In this document: positions 4,681-13,468 of the stretch, piece after piece
How positions within the stretch are numbered: position 1 is the first letter of the stretch
Layout: every line of letters begins with the position of its first letter
From: Spirochaetaceae bacterium
GTDB taxonomy: Bacteria > Spirochaetota > Spirochaetia > Treponematales > Breznakiellaceae
Assembly (NCBI GenBank): GCA_031275595.1
Contig: JAISOO010000024.1
Coordinates: 1-18,536, forward strand
Reading direction: 5' to 3'
DNA length: 18,536 nucleotides
Translations under genes and position numbers: made by a program
Notes under the pieces: model-generated
The model's database searches: none
The model's input: only the letters and a program-made list of their open reading frames with translations
What the model was told of the DNA's origin: nothing

Positions 4681-7584
4681 ATGGATAAGTTAATCATCAA
4701 GGGCGCTCGGGAGCACAATTTAAAAAATATCGATCTGGAACTTCCCCGGGATAAGTTAATCGTCATATCGGGCCTCTCAGGATCGGGGAAGAGTTCCCTG
4801 GCCTTTGACACGATTTTTGCCGAGGGACAGCGGCGCTACGTGGAGAGCCTTTCCGCTTATGCCCGGCAGTTTCTGGGACGGATGGATAAGCCGGATCTGG
4901 ATTATATCGAAGGGCTTTCCCCGGCCATATCCATAGAGCAGAAAACCACCCACCGGAATCCCCGGTCCATCGTGGGGACGGTTACGGAAATTTACGATTA
5001 TTACCGCCTCCTCTACGCCCGGATAGGCATCCCCCACTGCCCGGTCTGCGGCAGGGAGATCCGGGAACAGCCGGTGGATTCGATTATCGACACCATATTG
5101 GAAAAAGGAACCGGGGACCGGGTGCAGCTCCTCGCTCCGGTGATCCGGGGCAAGAAGGGGGAACATCAAAAGATCCTCGACGACGCCAAAAAAGCGGGCT
5201 TTGTCCGGGCCCGGATAGACGGGGTTCCGGTGAGCCTGGACGAAGACATAAAACTGGACAAGCAAAAAAAGCACACCATAGAGATCATCGTGGACCGGCT
5301 GGTAATCGGGCCGGAGGTCCGTTCCCGCCTTGCCGAATCGGTGGAAACCTGCCTCCAAACCGCCGACGGGATCATGCTGGCGGTGGTTCAGAAAGCCGCC
5401 GGCTCGAATGAGGGGGGGGGCGCCGAATACTTTTTTTCCCAGAAGAACGCCTGTCCCGACTGCGGGATCTCGATCCCCGAATTGCAGCCCCGGCTTTTTT
5501 CGTTTAACAATCCCCTGGGGGCCTGCCCCGGCTGTTCCGGCCTGGGGGCAAAACTTGAGTTTGATCCCGGCCTGGTGATCCCCAACCCTTCCCTCTCTTT
5601 TAATGAGGGGGGCTGCGTCCCCTATAACCCGGACAGTGCCTGGCACCGCAGCCGGTTTGAAAGCCTCGCCCGGCACTTCAAGTTCAGCCTGGATACCCCC
5701 TTTAAGGACCTCCCCAAAAAAGCCCTGAACGCGATCCTCTACGGCAGCGGGGAGAGCATCGACGTCCATTATGAAAGCAGGGATAAAACCGGTTATTTCG
5801 ATTACAACACCCGTTTCCCCGGGGTGCTGGAGGACCTCAAGCGGCGGTACCTGGAAACCCAGTCTTCGGGGATCAAGGAATGGCTGGAAAAGTTTATGAG
5901 CCAGAAGCCCTGCGAGGACTGCGGGGGAAAGCGGCTTAAACCGGAAGTCCTGGGGGTTACCGTGGGGGGGAAAAACATCTGGGAACTCACCAGCCTTTCG
6001 GTAACGGATTCCCTTAAATTTTTTGACCATATCAAATTGAACAAAAGCGAGAAAAAAATAGCCCACCAGATATTAAAGGAGATCAACGCCCGGCTGGGGT
6101 TTATGAAAAACGTGGGACTGGATTACCTGACCCTGGAACGAAAGGCCGCGACCCTCTCCGGCGGGGAGGCCCAGCGGATACGCCTCGCCACCCAGATAGG
6201 CTCAAGCCTGGTGGGGGTTCTCTACATCCTGGACGAGCCCTCCATCGGCCTCCATCAGCGGGACAACCAGCGGCTCATCGACACCCTGCTCTACCTCCGC
6301 AATCTGGGGAACACCCTCATCGTGGTGGAGCACGACGAGCAGACCCTCCGTACCGCGGATTATATCGTAGACTTAGGCCCCGGCGCGGGGGTCCATGGGG
6401 GGAAGGTGGTGGCTCAGGGCGCTCCCCGGGAAGTGATGCGGGTTTCCGAAAGCCTTACCGGCCGGTATTTGGCGGGGACCCTTTTTATGGAGATCCCCCG
6501 GCAGCGGCGGGAGGGTAACGGCCGGCTGATCCGCCTCCGGGGGGTATCGGAACATAACCTCAAGGGTATTGACGTGGATATCCCCTTGGGGGTTTTTACC
6601 TGCATCACCGGGGTGTCCGGGTCCGGCAAATCGACCCTGCTCTCGGACGTCCTCTATCCGGCGTTGCTCAACCGTATATACCGGACCAACCACACCGAGG
6701 GGGCCTACGACTCCATAGAGGGGGCGGACTTTATCGACAAGGTGATCGATATCGACCAAAGCCCCATCGGCAGGACCCCCCGGTCCAACCCCGCCACTTA
6801 CGTGGGGGTTTTTTCCGGCATCCGGGACCTTTTTGCCAGCCTCCCCGAGGCCAAGATGCGGGGGTATAAGCCGGGACGGTTCTCCTTTAATGTCCGGGGG
6901 GGGCGGTGCGAAAACTGCCAGGGGGACGGGACCATCAGGATCGAGATGAACTTCCTCCCCGACGTGTACATCACCTGCGACGTATGCCGGGGCCGGCGCT
7001 TCAACAAGGAAACCCTGGAGATCCGCTATAAGGGAAAAAATATCGCCGATGTCCTGGACATGACCATTGAGGAAGCGGCGGAGTTTTTTTCCTATATTCC
7101 CCACATCGCCCGGAAGATGGAAACCCTCCTCTCGGTGGGGCTGGGTTATGTTAAACTCGGCCAGTCCGCCCTGACCCTTTCTGGCGGCGAGGCCCAGCGG
7201 GTCAAACTTGCCCTGGAACTGTCCAAACGTTCCACCGGCAAGACCCTCTACATCCTGGACGAGCCCACCACCGGCCTCCACTTCGCCGACGTAAAGCAGC
7301 TCATGGAGGTGATCCGGCGCCTGGTGGAACAGGGCAACACGGTGGTTATGATAGAACATAACCTGGACGTACTCCTTCAGGCGGACTATCTCATCGATCT
7401 GGGGCCCGAGGGGGGGGATCGGGGGGGGGAGATCGTGGCAACCGGGACCCCGGAAGCGGTGTCCGCCTGTCCCCAGTCCTATACGGGGATCTACCTTAAA
7501 GAATCACTGAAGCGAAAAGGCCTCCGTACCGCCCCGGGGACGGGGGGTAAATCCGGTCGTCAAGGGTTGGACAAGGGGCTATGA
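4681..7584 (+). CDS. uvrA: UvrA, excinuclease ABC subunit A
   Basis: This is the damage-recognition ATPase of nucleotide excision repair; it works as a dimer that loads UvrB. The full-length product has 967 residues (E. coli about 940). Seen in order are the N-terminal [16 protein letters not shown], Walker [10 protein letters not shown] (31-39) and an extra CPVCG (120-124). The insertion-domain zinc cysteines are at 258, 261, 282 and 285. [12 protein letters not shown] (from 492), [10 protein letters not shown] (from about 516), second Walker [10 protein letters not shown] (644-652), zinc cysteines 743, 746, 766 and 769, [12 protein letters not shown] (from 833) and [10 protein letters not shown] complete it. 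The C-terminal 25 residues are a basic glycine-rich tail. The start is fixed by homology; no good Shine-Dalgarno precedes it (CTTAACTCCT). It overlaps the next gene by 4 nt (ATGA). Several G8-G9 tracts lie inside. Confidence 0.97.
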   Translation: MDKLIIKGAREHNLKNIDLELPRDKLIVISGLSGSGKSSLAFDTIFAEGQRRYVESLSAYARQFLGRMDKPDLDYIEGLSPAISIEQKTTHRNPRSIVGTVTEIYDYYRLLYARIGIPHCPVCGREIREQPVDSIIDTILEKGTGDRVQLLAPVIRGKKGEHQKILDDAKKAGFVRARIDGVPVSLDEDIKLDKQKKHTIEIIVDRLVIGPEVRSRLAESVETCLQTADGIMLAVVQKAAGSNEGGGAEYFFSQKNACPDCGISIPELQPRLFSFNNPLGACPGCSGLGAKLEFDPGLVIPNPSLSFNEGGCVPYNPDSAWHRSRFESLARHFKFSLDTPFKDLPKKALNAILYGSGESIDVHYESRDKTGYFDYNTRFPGVLEDLKRRYLETQSSGIKEWLEKFMSQKPCEDCGGKRLKPEVLGVTVGGKNIWELTSLSVTDSLKFFDHIKLNKSEKKIAHQILKEINARLGFMKNVGLDYLTLERKAATLSGGEAQRIRLATQIGSSLVGVLYILDEPSIGLHQRDNQRLIDTLLYLRNLGNTLIVVEHDEQTLRTADYIVDLGPGAGVHGGKVVAQGAPREVMRVSESLTGRYLAGTLFMEIPRQRREGNGRLIRLRGVSEHNLKGIDVDIPLGVFTCITGVSGSGKSTLLSDVLYPALLNRIYRTNHTEGAYDSIEGADFIDKVIDIDQSPIGRTPRSNPATYVGVFSGIRDLFASLPEAKMRGYKPGRFSFNVRGGRCENCQGDGTIRIEMNFLPDVYITCDVCRGRRFNKETLEIRYKGKNIADVLDMTIEEAAEFFSYIPHIARKMETLLSVGLGYVKLGQSALTLSGGEAQRVKLALELSKRSTGKTLYILDEPTTGLHFADVKQLMEVIRRLVEQGNTVVMIEHNLDVLLQADYLIDLGPEGGDRGGEIVATGTPEAVSACPQSYTGIYLKESLKRKGLRTAPGTGGKSGRQGLDKGL
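5412..5420 (+). repeat. G9 homopolymer tract inside uvrA
   Basis: Nine consecutive G encode part of an EGGGAE stretch just before the zinc-binding insertion. The frame is intact here. More G8 runs lie at 6896-6903, 7410-7417 and 7421-7428 in the same gene. Slippage at any of them would truncate UvrA. Confidence 0.9.
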
Positions 7585-10500
7585 AAAAAAACTTCCTTTG
7601 GTTTTTGAAGCTTTTTTTCCTTATTATCGGCCTGGGTTTATGGATGCCCGCCGGGGCCCAGGATCAGCCAAACACCGGGGATGCCCCTGAAACGGGCCTT
7701 GCGGGGACGGAAGATACCGGAGGGGAAGGGGAGGCCGGGGAGGAAGCTGAAGAAGTGTCCCCGGAAGACAAGATCCTGGAGTTGGATATAAAAACCTCTT
7801 CTCTTACGGAGCTGGCGGTCTGGTGCCGGAGCCTGGGATTAAGCGATGGGGGAAGCCGGGAGGAACTGGCCAACCGGCTGCGGGGGTATTACCAGCTGGC
7901 TCCCCCGGTTTCCGATCCGGAAGAGGCCGGTAAGCGGACGATTATTATCGAATCCGCCAGAAGCAGCGAATACTTTACCCTGGAATCCGTGGATGAGGAT
8001 TACGCCCGCCTCCGGGGCGATGTGGTCTTGCGGCTCCATGAAGGGGACGCGGTCCACCGGATCAAAGCCTGGGAGATCCTCTTTAACCGTACCCGGAATA
8101 TCCTCACCGCCACCGGGGGGGTGGAGTATGTAAAAGAAGAAGGGGATACCCGGGAGACCTTCAAGGGTGAATCCATAACCGTCAATATTGACGATTGGAA
8201 CAGTATTTCTTTAAACGGCATGACCGAACGTTCCATGTCGGAGGATGATACCGTTTTTCGTTTTGCCGGGGAAGTTATTTCCCGGAATGATCAGGATGTG
8301 ACCGTTCTAACCAACGCCGACGTATCCAACGCCTCCAACGCCGAAGCTTTTTGGTCTATCCACGCTTCCCGGCTGTGGCTCCTGCCCGGCTCCGATTGGG
8401 CGGTTCTTAACGCCGTGCTCAAAGTAGGGGAAATTCCCGTTTTTTATTTACCTTTTTTTTTATATCCCTCGGACGAGTTGATTTTCCATCCGGTCGTAGG
8501 CTACCGTACCCGGGAAGGAACCTTTTTCCAGACCACCACCTATATTTTAGGCCGGCCCAAAGCGGATTCCTCGGCGGAAAGCTCCCTGACCAAGATTATG
8601 GGGGGAGGGCCCGATATGGAGCGGACCCGGGAAGGGATTTTTCTGCGGAGTACGGGCCGCAAATCAACGGATCCCAATGACACCAGGTTATCCATTCTCC
8701 TGGATGGTTACGCAAACCTGGGGTTTTATCTGGGGACAGAGCTGGCGCTGCCCTCCAAGGGTGTTTTTGGCCCTTCGGAACTTTCCTTTGGATTAGGGTT
8801 CACCCGGACTATATATCAACACAGCGGGGGTTATTCTCCGTTTGAAAACGCCGAAGGGAAGAGCGAGTGGAATTCCTCCCAGTTGTTTTCATTTACCCTG
8901 CCGTATATGCGCTACCGCTTGAATACCAAGGGTTCTTTATCGGGAAAATGGGGAAACATGAATTGGAGTTTTCCTTTTTATTCCGATCCCTTTGTGGATC
9001 TGGATTTTTTAAACCGTTCCGAAAGATTGGACTGGGTCAAGATGCTCCGGGGGGAGGATGATACCGATGATACGGCGAAAGACCCCCTCGGTTCCTATGA
9101 ATGGAGGCTCTCCGGGTCCGCTTCCCCCTCCCTGCCCGGTTTGGCCCCCTATCTTTCGAATCTGTCTATTTCCAGCCTGACCAGCGCCATTTCTTTTGAA
9201 ACCAAGAACCCCACTCCCTCCCTGCCCGTTAACAAGCTTTCTCCGGAGCGGACCTTTTTCTACCCGAATAAATTCACCATCTTTTCTATCAGCACCTCCG
9301 TTTCAGGGACCCCCCTGACCCTGGGATATACCCCCTCGGCCATAAAAACCCAGCCCGCGGCTTCCGGGGAGGCGCCTCCCCAGGATGATGATCCCCTGGC
9401 CGCTCTCGGCGCCCCCCGATCCCCCTGGGAAACGGTTACGGATGAAGCAGCCGGCGGGAATTCTTCGGATCCCCTGCGGCCGCCGGTTCTGACCCAGCAA
9501 TTCGATCTGCTCACAAGCGGCGGAGGCCAATTTACCTTGGACTACTTTTTTAATCCCGCGGGCGTCGTGGAACTTCAATTCGATAATTCCCAATGGCCCG
9601 CCGCGGATCAGGTTGATTGGAACGATATATCTTCGATATTGAGCAGTTTCAGGACCGACGGAAGCTTTACGTTTACCTACAAGGAACCGGTAACCGCCTT
9701 ATACACCACGTCCCTGCGCTTTTTCGGTTCCGCTTCATGGCAGGATTACCCTTATTTAGAATTAAGCAGCACATCGGCTTCTGACCAGGCCCGGGCCCGG
9801 GCATATGGCGCCACATCCTTTAGTACCTCTTCGGAATTTATTACCACGATAAAACCCCTGTATCAAAATGCCATATGGGGGAATTCCAATATACAATATA
9901 CCCTGCGGGGGCTCATCGCCAAATCTTCTTTTGTAGGAACCGGTCAGGACCCGGACTGGGACATATTATACGGTAAATGGGATAATACGAACATAGAGAT
10001 CCACCGGCTTGCCGCTAATTTCGCCGCCTCGGTGAGGGACAAAAACCAAACCCTCTCCCTTACCACGGAACTGCCCCCCAAGGATTCGGCCATATCCGAA
10101 GACGCCTCCTTAAGGATTTGGCTGACCGAGACCAATGTCCGCAGTAAAATCAACGATCCCTTTGACAGCGACCGGACCTGGGACCCCGTGTATGTTACCG
10201 AAACCCTCCGGTTCGGTACGAACATGTATTTACAGCAGAGTATCGTATATACCCCCGCGATTGAGGATTTTTCCAATCTTACCACTTCCCTGGTGTGGAA
10301 GGGGCTTTCGGCGTCCTTTACCGCCGTCCATTCCCGGACCTATGAATTAATAACTTCCGGTTCCTCCTCGGGCGGCTGGCAGCAAACCTCGGATCCGGAA
10401 AAACTCAACATGAAGGAGTTTAAGATCGGGTATGTGGGGGAATTTAAACGGACATCCCTGTGGCAGGATCGGCTCTCCATCGGGTTACGGCTAAATACCG

Positions 10501-10961
10501 GCCTTACCTTTGATCTCCAGCGGTATACCTATTCTAAATTTACCTTTTCATTGGGATTTACCCTGGGGGTCACCAATTTTCTTGATCTGAGCCTGGAGAC
10601 GACATCGGAAAACGCCGTTGTTTTCCGGTATTTTCAAGACCTTTCCTTTGTCAATTTTTCGGTCAATTTACCGGGAGAGAAAAATGTGTTTGTGGATCTG
10701 TTGAATTCCTTCAGGTTTGACAACGAAGAACTCAGGAAATCTTCGGGATTTAAATTAAAATCGATAAAACTCACCGCCATTCACCATTTGGGGGATTGGA
10801 ACGCACGGCTGGGACTAACCATGATCCCTTATCTGGATAGTACCGGGACAAATCCGGTGTATAAAATGAACCCGGAAATTTCTTTCCTGGTCCAGTGGGT
10901 GCCGGTAACGGAAATAAAATCCGAGATTCTCCTTGATAAGGATAAATTTACAACCCGGTAA
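7581..10961 (+). CDS. lptD: LptD-like outer-membrane assembly protein (OstA N-domain plus beta-barrel)
   Basis: The 1126-residue product has an N-terminal export signal ([10 protein letters not shown], then a hydrophobic core ending GAQ, about 1-27). An acidic Gly/Glu linker (about 28-65) follows, then a SAP-like helix-extension-helix (73-105) and an OstA/LptA-like strand repeat (about 126-216, including [10 protein letters not shown]). A long stretch of alternating aromatic/polar strands typical of the LptD barrel runs to the C-terminus. Polar Pro/Ala/Asp-rich insertions near 590-640 look like surface loops. In LPS bacteria LptD inserts LPS into the outer membrane; treponemes such as T. pallidum lack LPS yet keep this gene next to uvrA (TP0515, as I recall), so the cargo may be another glycolipid. 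It starts in the uvrA stop (ATGA), with AAGGGG nearby, so it is probably translationally coupled. The C-terminus does not end in an aromatic residue. Confidence 0.8.
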   Translation: MKKNFLWFLKLFFLIIGLGLWMPAGAQDQPNTGDAPETGLAGTEDTGGEGEAGEEAEEVSPEDKILELDIKTSSLTELAVWCRSLGLSDGGSREELANRLRGYYQLAPPVSDPEEAGKRTIIIESARSSEYFTLESVDEDYARLRGDVVLRLHEGDAVHRIKAWEILFNRTRNILTATGGVEYVKEEGDTRETFKGESITVNIDDWNSISLNGMTERSMSEDDTVFRFAGEVISRNDQDVTVLTNADVSNASNAEAFWSIHASRLWLLPGSDWAVLNAVLKVGEIPVFYLPFFLYPSDELIFHPVVGYRTREGTFFQTTTYILGRPKADSSAESSLTKIMGGGPDMERTREGIFLRSTGRKSTDPNDTRLSILLDGYANLGFYLGTELALPSKGVFGPSELSFGLGFTRTIYQHSGGYSPFENAEGKSEWNSSQLFSFTLPYMRYRLNTKGSLSGKWGNMNWSFPFYSDPFVDLDFLNRSERLDWVKMLRGEDDTDDTAKDPLGSYEWRLSGSASPSLPGLAPYLSNLSISSLTSAISFETKNPTPSLPVNKLSPERTFFYPNKFTIFSISTSVSGTPLTLGYTPSAIKTQPAASGEAPPQDDDPLAALGAPRSPWETVTDEAAGGNSSDPLRPPVLTQQFDLLTSGGGQFTLDYFFNPAGVVELQFDNSQWPAADQVDWNDISSILSSFRTDGSFTFTYKEPVTALYTTSLRFFGSASWQDYPYLELSSTSASDQARARAYGATSFSTSSEFITTIKPLYQNAIWGNSNIQYTLRGLIAKSSFVGTGQDPDWDILYGKWDNTNIEIHRLAANFAASVRDKNQTLSLTTELPPKDSAISEDASLRIWLTETNVRSKINDPFDSDRTWDPVYVTETLRFGTNMYLQQSIVYTPAIEDFSNLTTSLVWKGLSASFTAVHSRTYELITSGSSSGGWQQTSDPEKLNMKEFKIGYVGEFKRTSLWQDRLSIGLRLNTGLTFDLQRYTYSKFTFSLGFTLGVTNFLDLSLETTSENAVVFRYFQDLSFVNFSVNLPGEKNVFVDLLNSFRFDNEELRKSSGFKLKSIKLTAIHHLGDWNARLGLTMIPYLDSTGTNPVYKMNPEISFLVQWVPVTEIKSEILLDKDKFTTR

Positions 10962-10968
10962 GACCTCC

Positions 10969-10997
10969 TTGACAATGGGCCTTCTTTTTCCCATTAT
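10969..10997 (+). promoter_or_regulatory. Candidate promoter for the DUF4912-GH57 operon
   Basis: TTGACA (10969-10974) is a perfect -35 and CATTAT (10992-10997) a fair -10 (four of six) at 17-bp spacing. It lies in the 45-nt gap after lptD. AATGGG (10974-10979) and CCCATT (10990-10995) form an inverted repeat within the promoter. Transcription would begin near 11004, almost at ATG 11007, giving a leaderless or nearly leaderless mRNA. Confidence 0.5.
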
Positions 10998-11006
10998 CAA
11001 CAAAAT

Positions 11007-11684
11007 ATGGGTGATTATCGGCTGACACGGTCCTATTTGGAAAGTTTGACTACCGCCGAGCTGGTAAAGCTGGCGGATAGTTACGGGGTGGATATTCCCC
11101 CGGACACGGAACGGATTTTTATCATAGAAGAATTACTGGAGTTGGAGGGTGGTGAGGATATAGACGGTTCCGGGCGGGAAAGCGCAATTCCGCTCAGGGA
11201 GATGGATATGTTGGAGCCGGTTCCGGTCCCTAAACAGTACAATATTACGTATATTGAGGTGCTGCTTCGGGATCCCCTGTGGGTTTACACTTTTTGGGAA
11301 ATCAAGAATCATGATAAGGACATCCACGAACGGGCCGATGATTTTGAGGGGTATCATTTGAAAGTAGTTCCCCAGACCGATAAAAAACGACCGATTTTTA
11401 ATCCTGAAGATTCTTTTGTCATCCCCGTAGGAATCGGGGACTCCGCCTGGTATATTGGATTCCCCCCTGGGGGGGGGCGCTTTCGGGTTGAACTTAATGT
11501 CGCCCGGGGGGGGGAGGAAATAACTTTGGCCGTGTCCCGGCCCTTTAAACTGCCGAAACTGCTCGGTCTTTCGGAATGGAAAAACGTCCCGGAGCCGCTG
11601 ATACACTTATCAGGAATTGATGAACTTCAGATCCTCCGCAACACCGATCGTTTGTCCCGTATTCATCACAGCGGCACTATCTAA
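11007..11684 (+). CDS. DUF4912 domain protein with N-terminal Rho_N/SAP-like motif
   Basis: This is a cytoplasmic protein of 225 residues with no signal or membrane segment. Residues about 11-46 (LESLTTAELVKLADSYGVDI onward) resemble a Rho_N/SAP helix-extension-helix. An acidic linker follows. DUF4912 covers about 77-200, starting YNITYIEVLLRDPLWVYTFW, the family signature of a YxxTxIxLLxRDPxWxxxYWE type. The biochemical function of DUF4912 is unknown to me. It often occurs beside or fused to GH57/DUF1957 glucan enzymes, as here, where the GH57 start follows 11 nt after its stop, so a role in glucan binding or control is inferred. No Shine-Dalgarno precedes ATG 11007; the start is nearly at the predicted transcription start. 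Two G9 tracts (11469-11477 and 11506-11514) lie in the last third. Confidence 0.82.
   Translation: MGDYRLTRSYLESLTTAELVKLADSYGVDIPPDTERIFIIEELLELEGGEDIDGSGRESAIPLREMDMLEPVPVPKQYNITYIEVLLRDPLWVYTFWEIKNHDKDIHERADDFEGYHLKVVPQTDKKRPIFNPEDSFVIPVGIGDSAWYIGFPPGGGRFRVELNVARGGEEITLAVSRPFKLPKLLGLSEWKNVPEPLIHLSGIDELQILRNTDRLSRIHHSGTI
11469..11514 (+). repeat. Paired G9 homopolymer tracts in the DUF4912 gene
   Basis: Two runs of nine G (11469-11477 and 11506-11514) lie 28 bp apart in the coding sequence, encoding PPGGG and ARGGEE. Both are in frame in this copy. Such tracts are prone to slippage and could switch the C-terminal quarter of the protein off, with possible polar effects on the GH57 gene. Confidence 0.85.
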
Positions 11685-11695
11685 AGGCGCGGATT

Positions 11696-13303
11696 ATGAA
11701 TAAACGCCATATTGTTTCTATGGTATTGAATATGCATATGCCCTTTGTCCACCCCTCCGGCCCGCCCTGGTTAATAGAAGAACGTCCGTTTTTTGAAGTC
11801 CTTTCCGAAACCTGTCTTCCCTTGCTGGAAACCCTTGACCGCCTGGATGCGGATCATGTTCCCTTCCGGCTGGCCCTTTCCCTTTCTCCGCCCCTTTGCC
11901 ATATGTTAAGTGATGAGTCGTTGATCCAAAAATATTTGGAATTTACCGACCGGCAGATTGAATTCGGCTTTCGGGAAATCAAGCGGACCGAGGGGGATCC
12001 CGCGATGCAGCGCCTTTCCCGGTTTTTTTACGACCAGGCGGTGGACAGGCGGATCCTTTTTACCGAACGCTACGAGGGGAACATCCTTAAAATTTTTGGT
12101 TATTATCAAAAAAAGGGAAAGGTGGAGCTGTTAACCACCGCCGCCACCTATGCCTTCCTGCCTTTTTATACCAATTATGCCGAAGCGGTTCAGGCCCAGT
12201 TTGAGGTGGCCCTTGCCTCCCACCGCCGGTTTTTCGATATTAATCCCCAGGGGTTCTGGCTTCCGGAACTCGGCTGGAGCGATGCGTTGGATAAACAGAT
12301 CCGATCCTATGGATTTAGCTATACCGTCATTGACGCCCATGCGCTTTTTTTGGGGAGCCCGCCGCCGGTCCGGGGGACTTTTTATCCGGCCAAAACCCCC
12401 GCGGGAATTCTGCTCTTATCCCGGGACCATTACGCCGCCCGGGACCTTGCGGAACCGGACACGGGTTTTCTCTTTGAACCCCTCTATCAGAATTGCCGGG
12501 ATGATGTGGGCTATGAGCTTCCCGCGGATGCGCTCAAGCCCTTTCTGGGTCCCGGTGGGGTTCGTGCCCGGACGGGGTTTAAGTACCGGAGCCAGGGAAA
12601 TCCCCGGCTGCCGGCGGCCGCCCCCAGGCTCCTCTACGATCCCCAAGCGGCCCTGGACAAGGCCCGGGAACATGCCCGGGTGTTCCTGGAAAACCGCATC
12701 TCCCGGTTTAAAAAGGTCGAGGAATATATGGACGAGACCGCCATAAGTCTTTGCGCCTATGACGCTGATACCTTTGGGCGCCGCTGGTATGAGGGGCCGC
12801 GGTTTATTGAGGCCCTATTCCGGGAGGGGGCCCAAAGAGAGGAGATTCAATTTATGAATCCCGCGGAGTACCTGTATAAACAGCCCCCCGGTTCTTATGC
12901 CCCGGTGGTCCCGGAATTTTCTTCCTGGGGGGTCAACGGATACGCCGAAATGTGGCTGGACGCCGCCAACGATTGGATCTACCGTCACGTGATCCGTTCC
13001 CTGGAGCGGATGATAGAATTGGCCGAGCGTTTTGTCGATGATACGGGGCTCAAGGAACGGGCGCTGAACCAGGCCGCCCGGGAGATCCTCCTGGCCCAGG
13101 CTTCCGACTGGGCGAAGATGCTCTATAAGGGAGAATCCCCTGAATACGCCCGGAGCCAAATTGAAGGGGCCCTGCGGAATTTTACTACCATCTATGAATC
13201 CCTGGGAAGCAACTATATCAGTACCGAATGGCTGACCAGCCTGGAACGGCAGCATAATATTTTTCCCGCCATTAACTACCGGGTTTTTCGGCGCAAACAT
13301 TAG
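11696..13303 (+). CDS. GH57 1,4-alpha-glucan branching enzyme (DUF1957 C-terminus)
   Basis: The enzyme makes alpha-1,6 branches in glycogen-like alpha-glucans in the cytoplasm. The 535-residue size suits the shorter GH57 branching enzymes. The N-terminal NMHMPFVHP (12-20) gives a metal/substrate-site histidine pattern. GFWLPELGWSD (186-196) carries the proposed nucleophile Glu191, and CAYDADTFGRRWYEG (353-367) carries the acid/base Asp356; these match Glu183 and Asp354 of the Thermococcus TK1436 enzyme by eye. SSWGVNGYAEMWLD and NDWIYRHV, near 415-435, are the DUF1957-type aromatic motifs of branching enzymes, as against GH57 amylases. An AAAGGCG precedes ATG 11696 by a short gap. It follows the DUF4912 gene by 11 nt, so the pair is probably one operon. 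Amylopullulanase or 4-alpha-glucanotransferase activity is less likely. Confidence 0.88.
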   Translation: MNKRHIVSMVLNMHMPFVHPSGPPWLIEERPFFEVLSETCLPLLETLDRLDADHVPFRLALSLSPPLCHMLSDESLIQKYLEFTDRQIEFGFREIKRTEGDPAMQRLSRFFYDQAVDRRILFTERYEGNILKIFGYYQKKGKVELLTTAATYAFLPFYTNYAEAVQAQFEVALASHRRFFDINPQGFWLPELGWSDALDKQIRSYGFSYTVIDAHALFLGSPPPVRGTFYPAKTPAGILLLSRDHYAARDLAEPDTGFLFEPLYQNCRDDVGYELPADALKPFLGPGGVRARTGFKYRSQGNPRLPAAAPRLLYDPQAALDKAREHARVFLENRISRFKKVEEYMDETAISLCAYDADTFGRRWYEGPRFIEALFREGAQREEIQFMNPAEYLYKQPPGSYAPVVPEFSSWGVNGYAEMWLDAANDWIYRHVIRSLERMIELAERFVDDTGLKERALNQAAREILLAQASDWAKMLYKGESPEYARSQIEGALRNFTTIYESLGSNYISTEWLTSLERQHNIFPAINYRVFRRKH

Positions 13304-13349
13304 GCGTACCGGCATGGCATCCCGGCCGGTTCCTGAATAAATCTTACCA

Positions 13350-13378
13350 TTTTCCGTCAACAAACCGGTGGTCATAAT
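13350..13378 (+). promoter_or_regulatory. Weak candidate promoter for the next operon
   Basis: CATAAT (13373-13378) matches five of six -10 positions. The region 17 bp upstream (TTTTCC, 13350-13355) is a poor -35. It lies between GH57 and the secreted helical protein. A transcript from here would carry the 13412-13450 hairpin in its leader. Confidence 0.22.
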
Positions 13379-13411
13379 TTAGATATTTCCCCCTTGTGCC
13401 GATAATAAAAA

Positions 13412-13450
13412 GAGGCGTTTTCAAAGCCGGCCAGGTTTTGGAAACGCCTC
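13412..13450. repeat. 17-bp palindrome, copy 4 of the TTTCAAAA family
   Basis: GAGGCGTTTTCAAAGCC (13412-13428) pairs with 13434-13450 around GGCCA; two pairs are G-T wobbles. The left flank is a run of A and the right flank AAAA, so a U tract follows the stem only for a minus-strand transcript. The core matches the other copies, and the outer AGGCGTTTTCA recalls the AGGCGTCTTTTCA end of the 3334-3455 element. It sits 18 bp upstream of the next start codon and could mask its translation. Confidence 0.78.
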
Positions 13451-13468
13451 AAAAGGGTATACCTGAAA

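Noticed and set aside
4777..6066. Long open frame antisense to uvrA
   Set aside because: It lies entirely opposite a certain uvrA reading frame; the stop-poor complement is expected from GC-rich codons. It has no family resemblance and many His/Pro/Gly residues typical of shadow frames.
6373..7359. Second long open frame antisense to uvrA
   Set aside because: Same reason: it mirrors the conserved UvrA C-terminal half, with shadow-like composition and no ribosome binding site seen.
13309..13330. Small ACCGG/CCGGT stem just after the GH57 gene as a terminator
   Set aside because: Five-base arms and no following T run; not supported.
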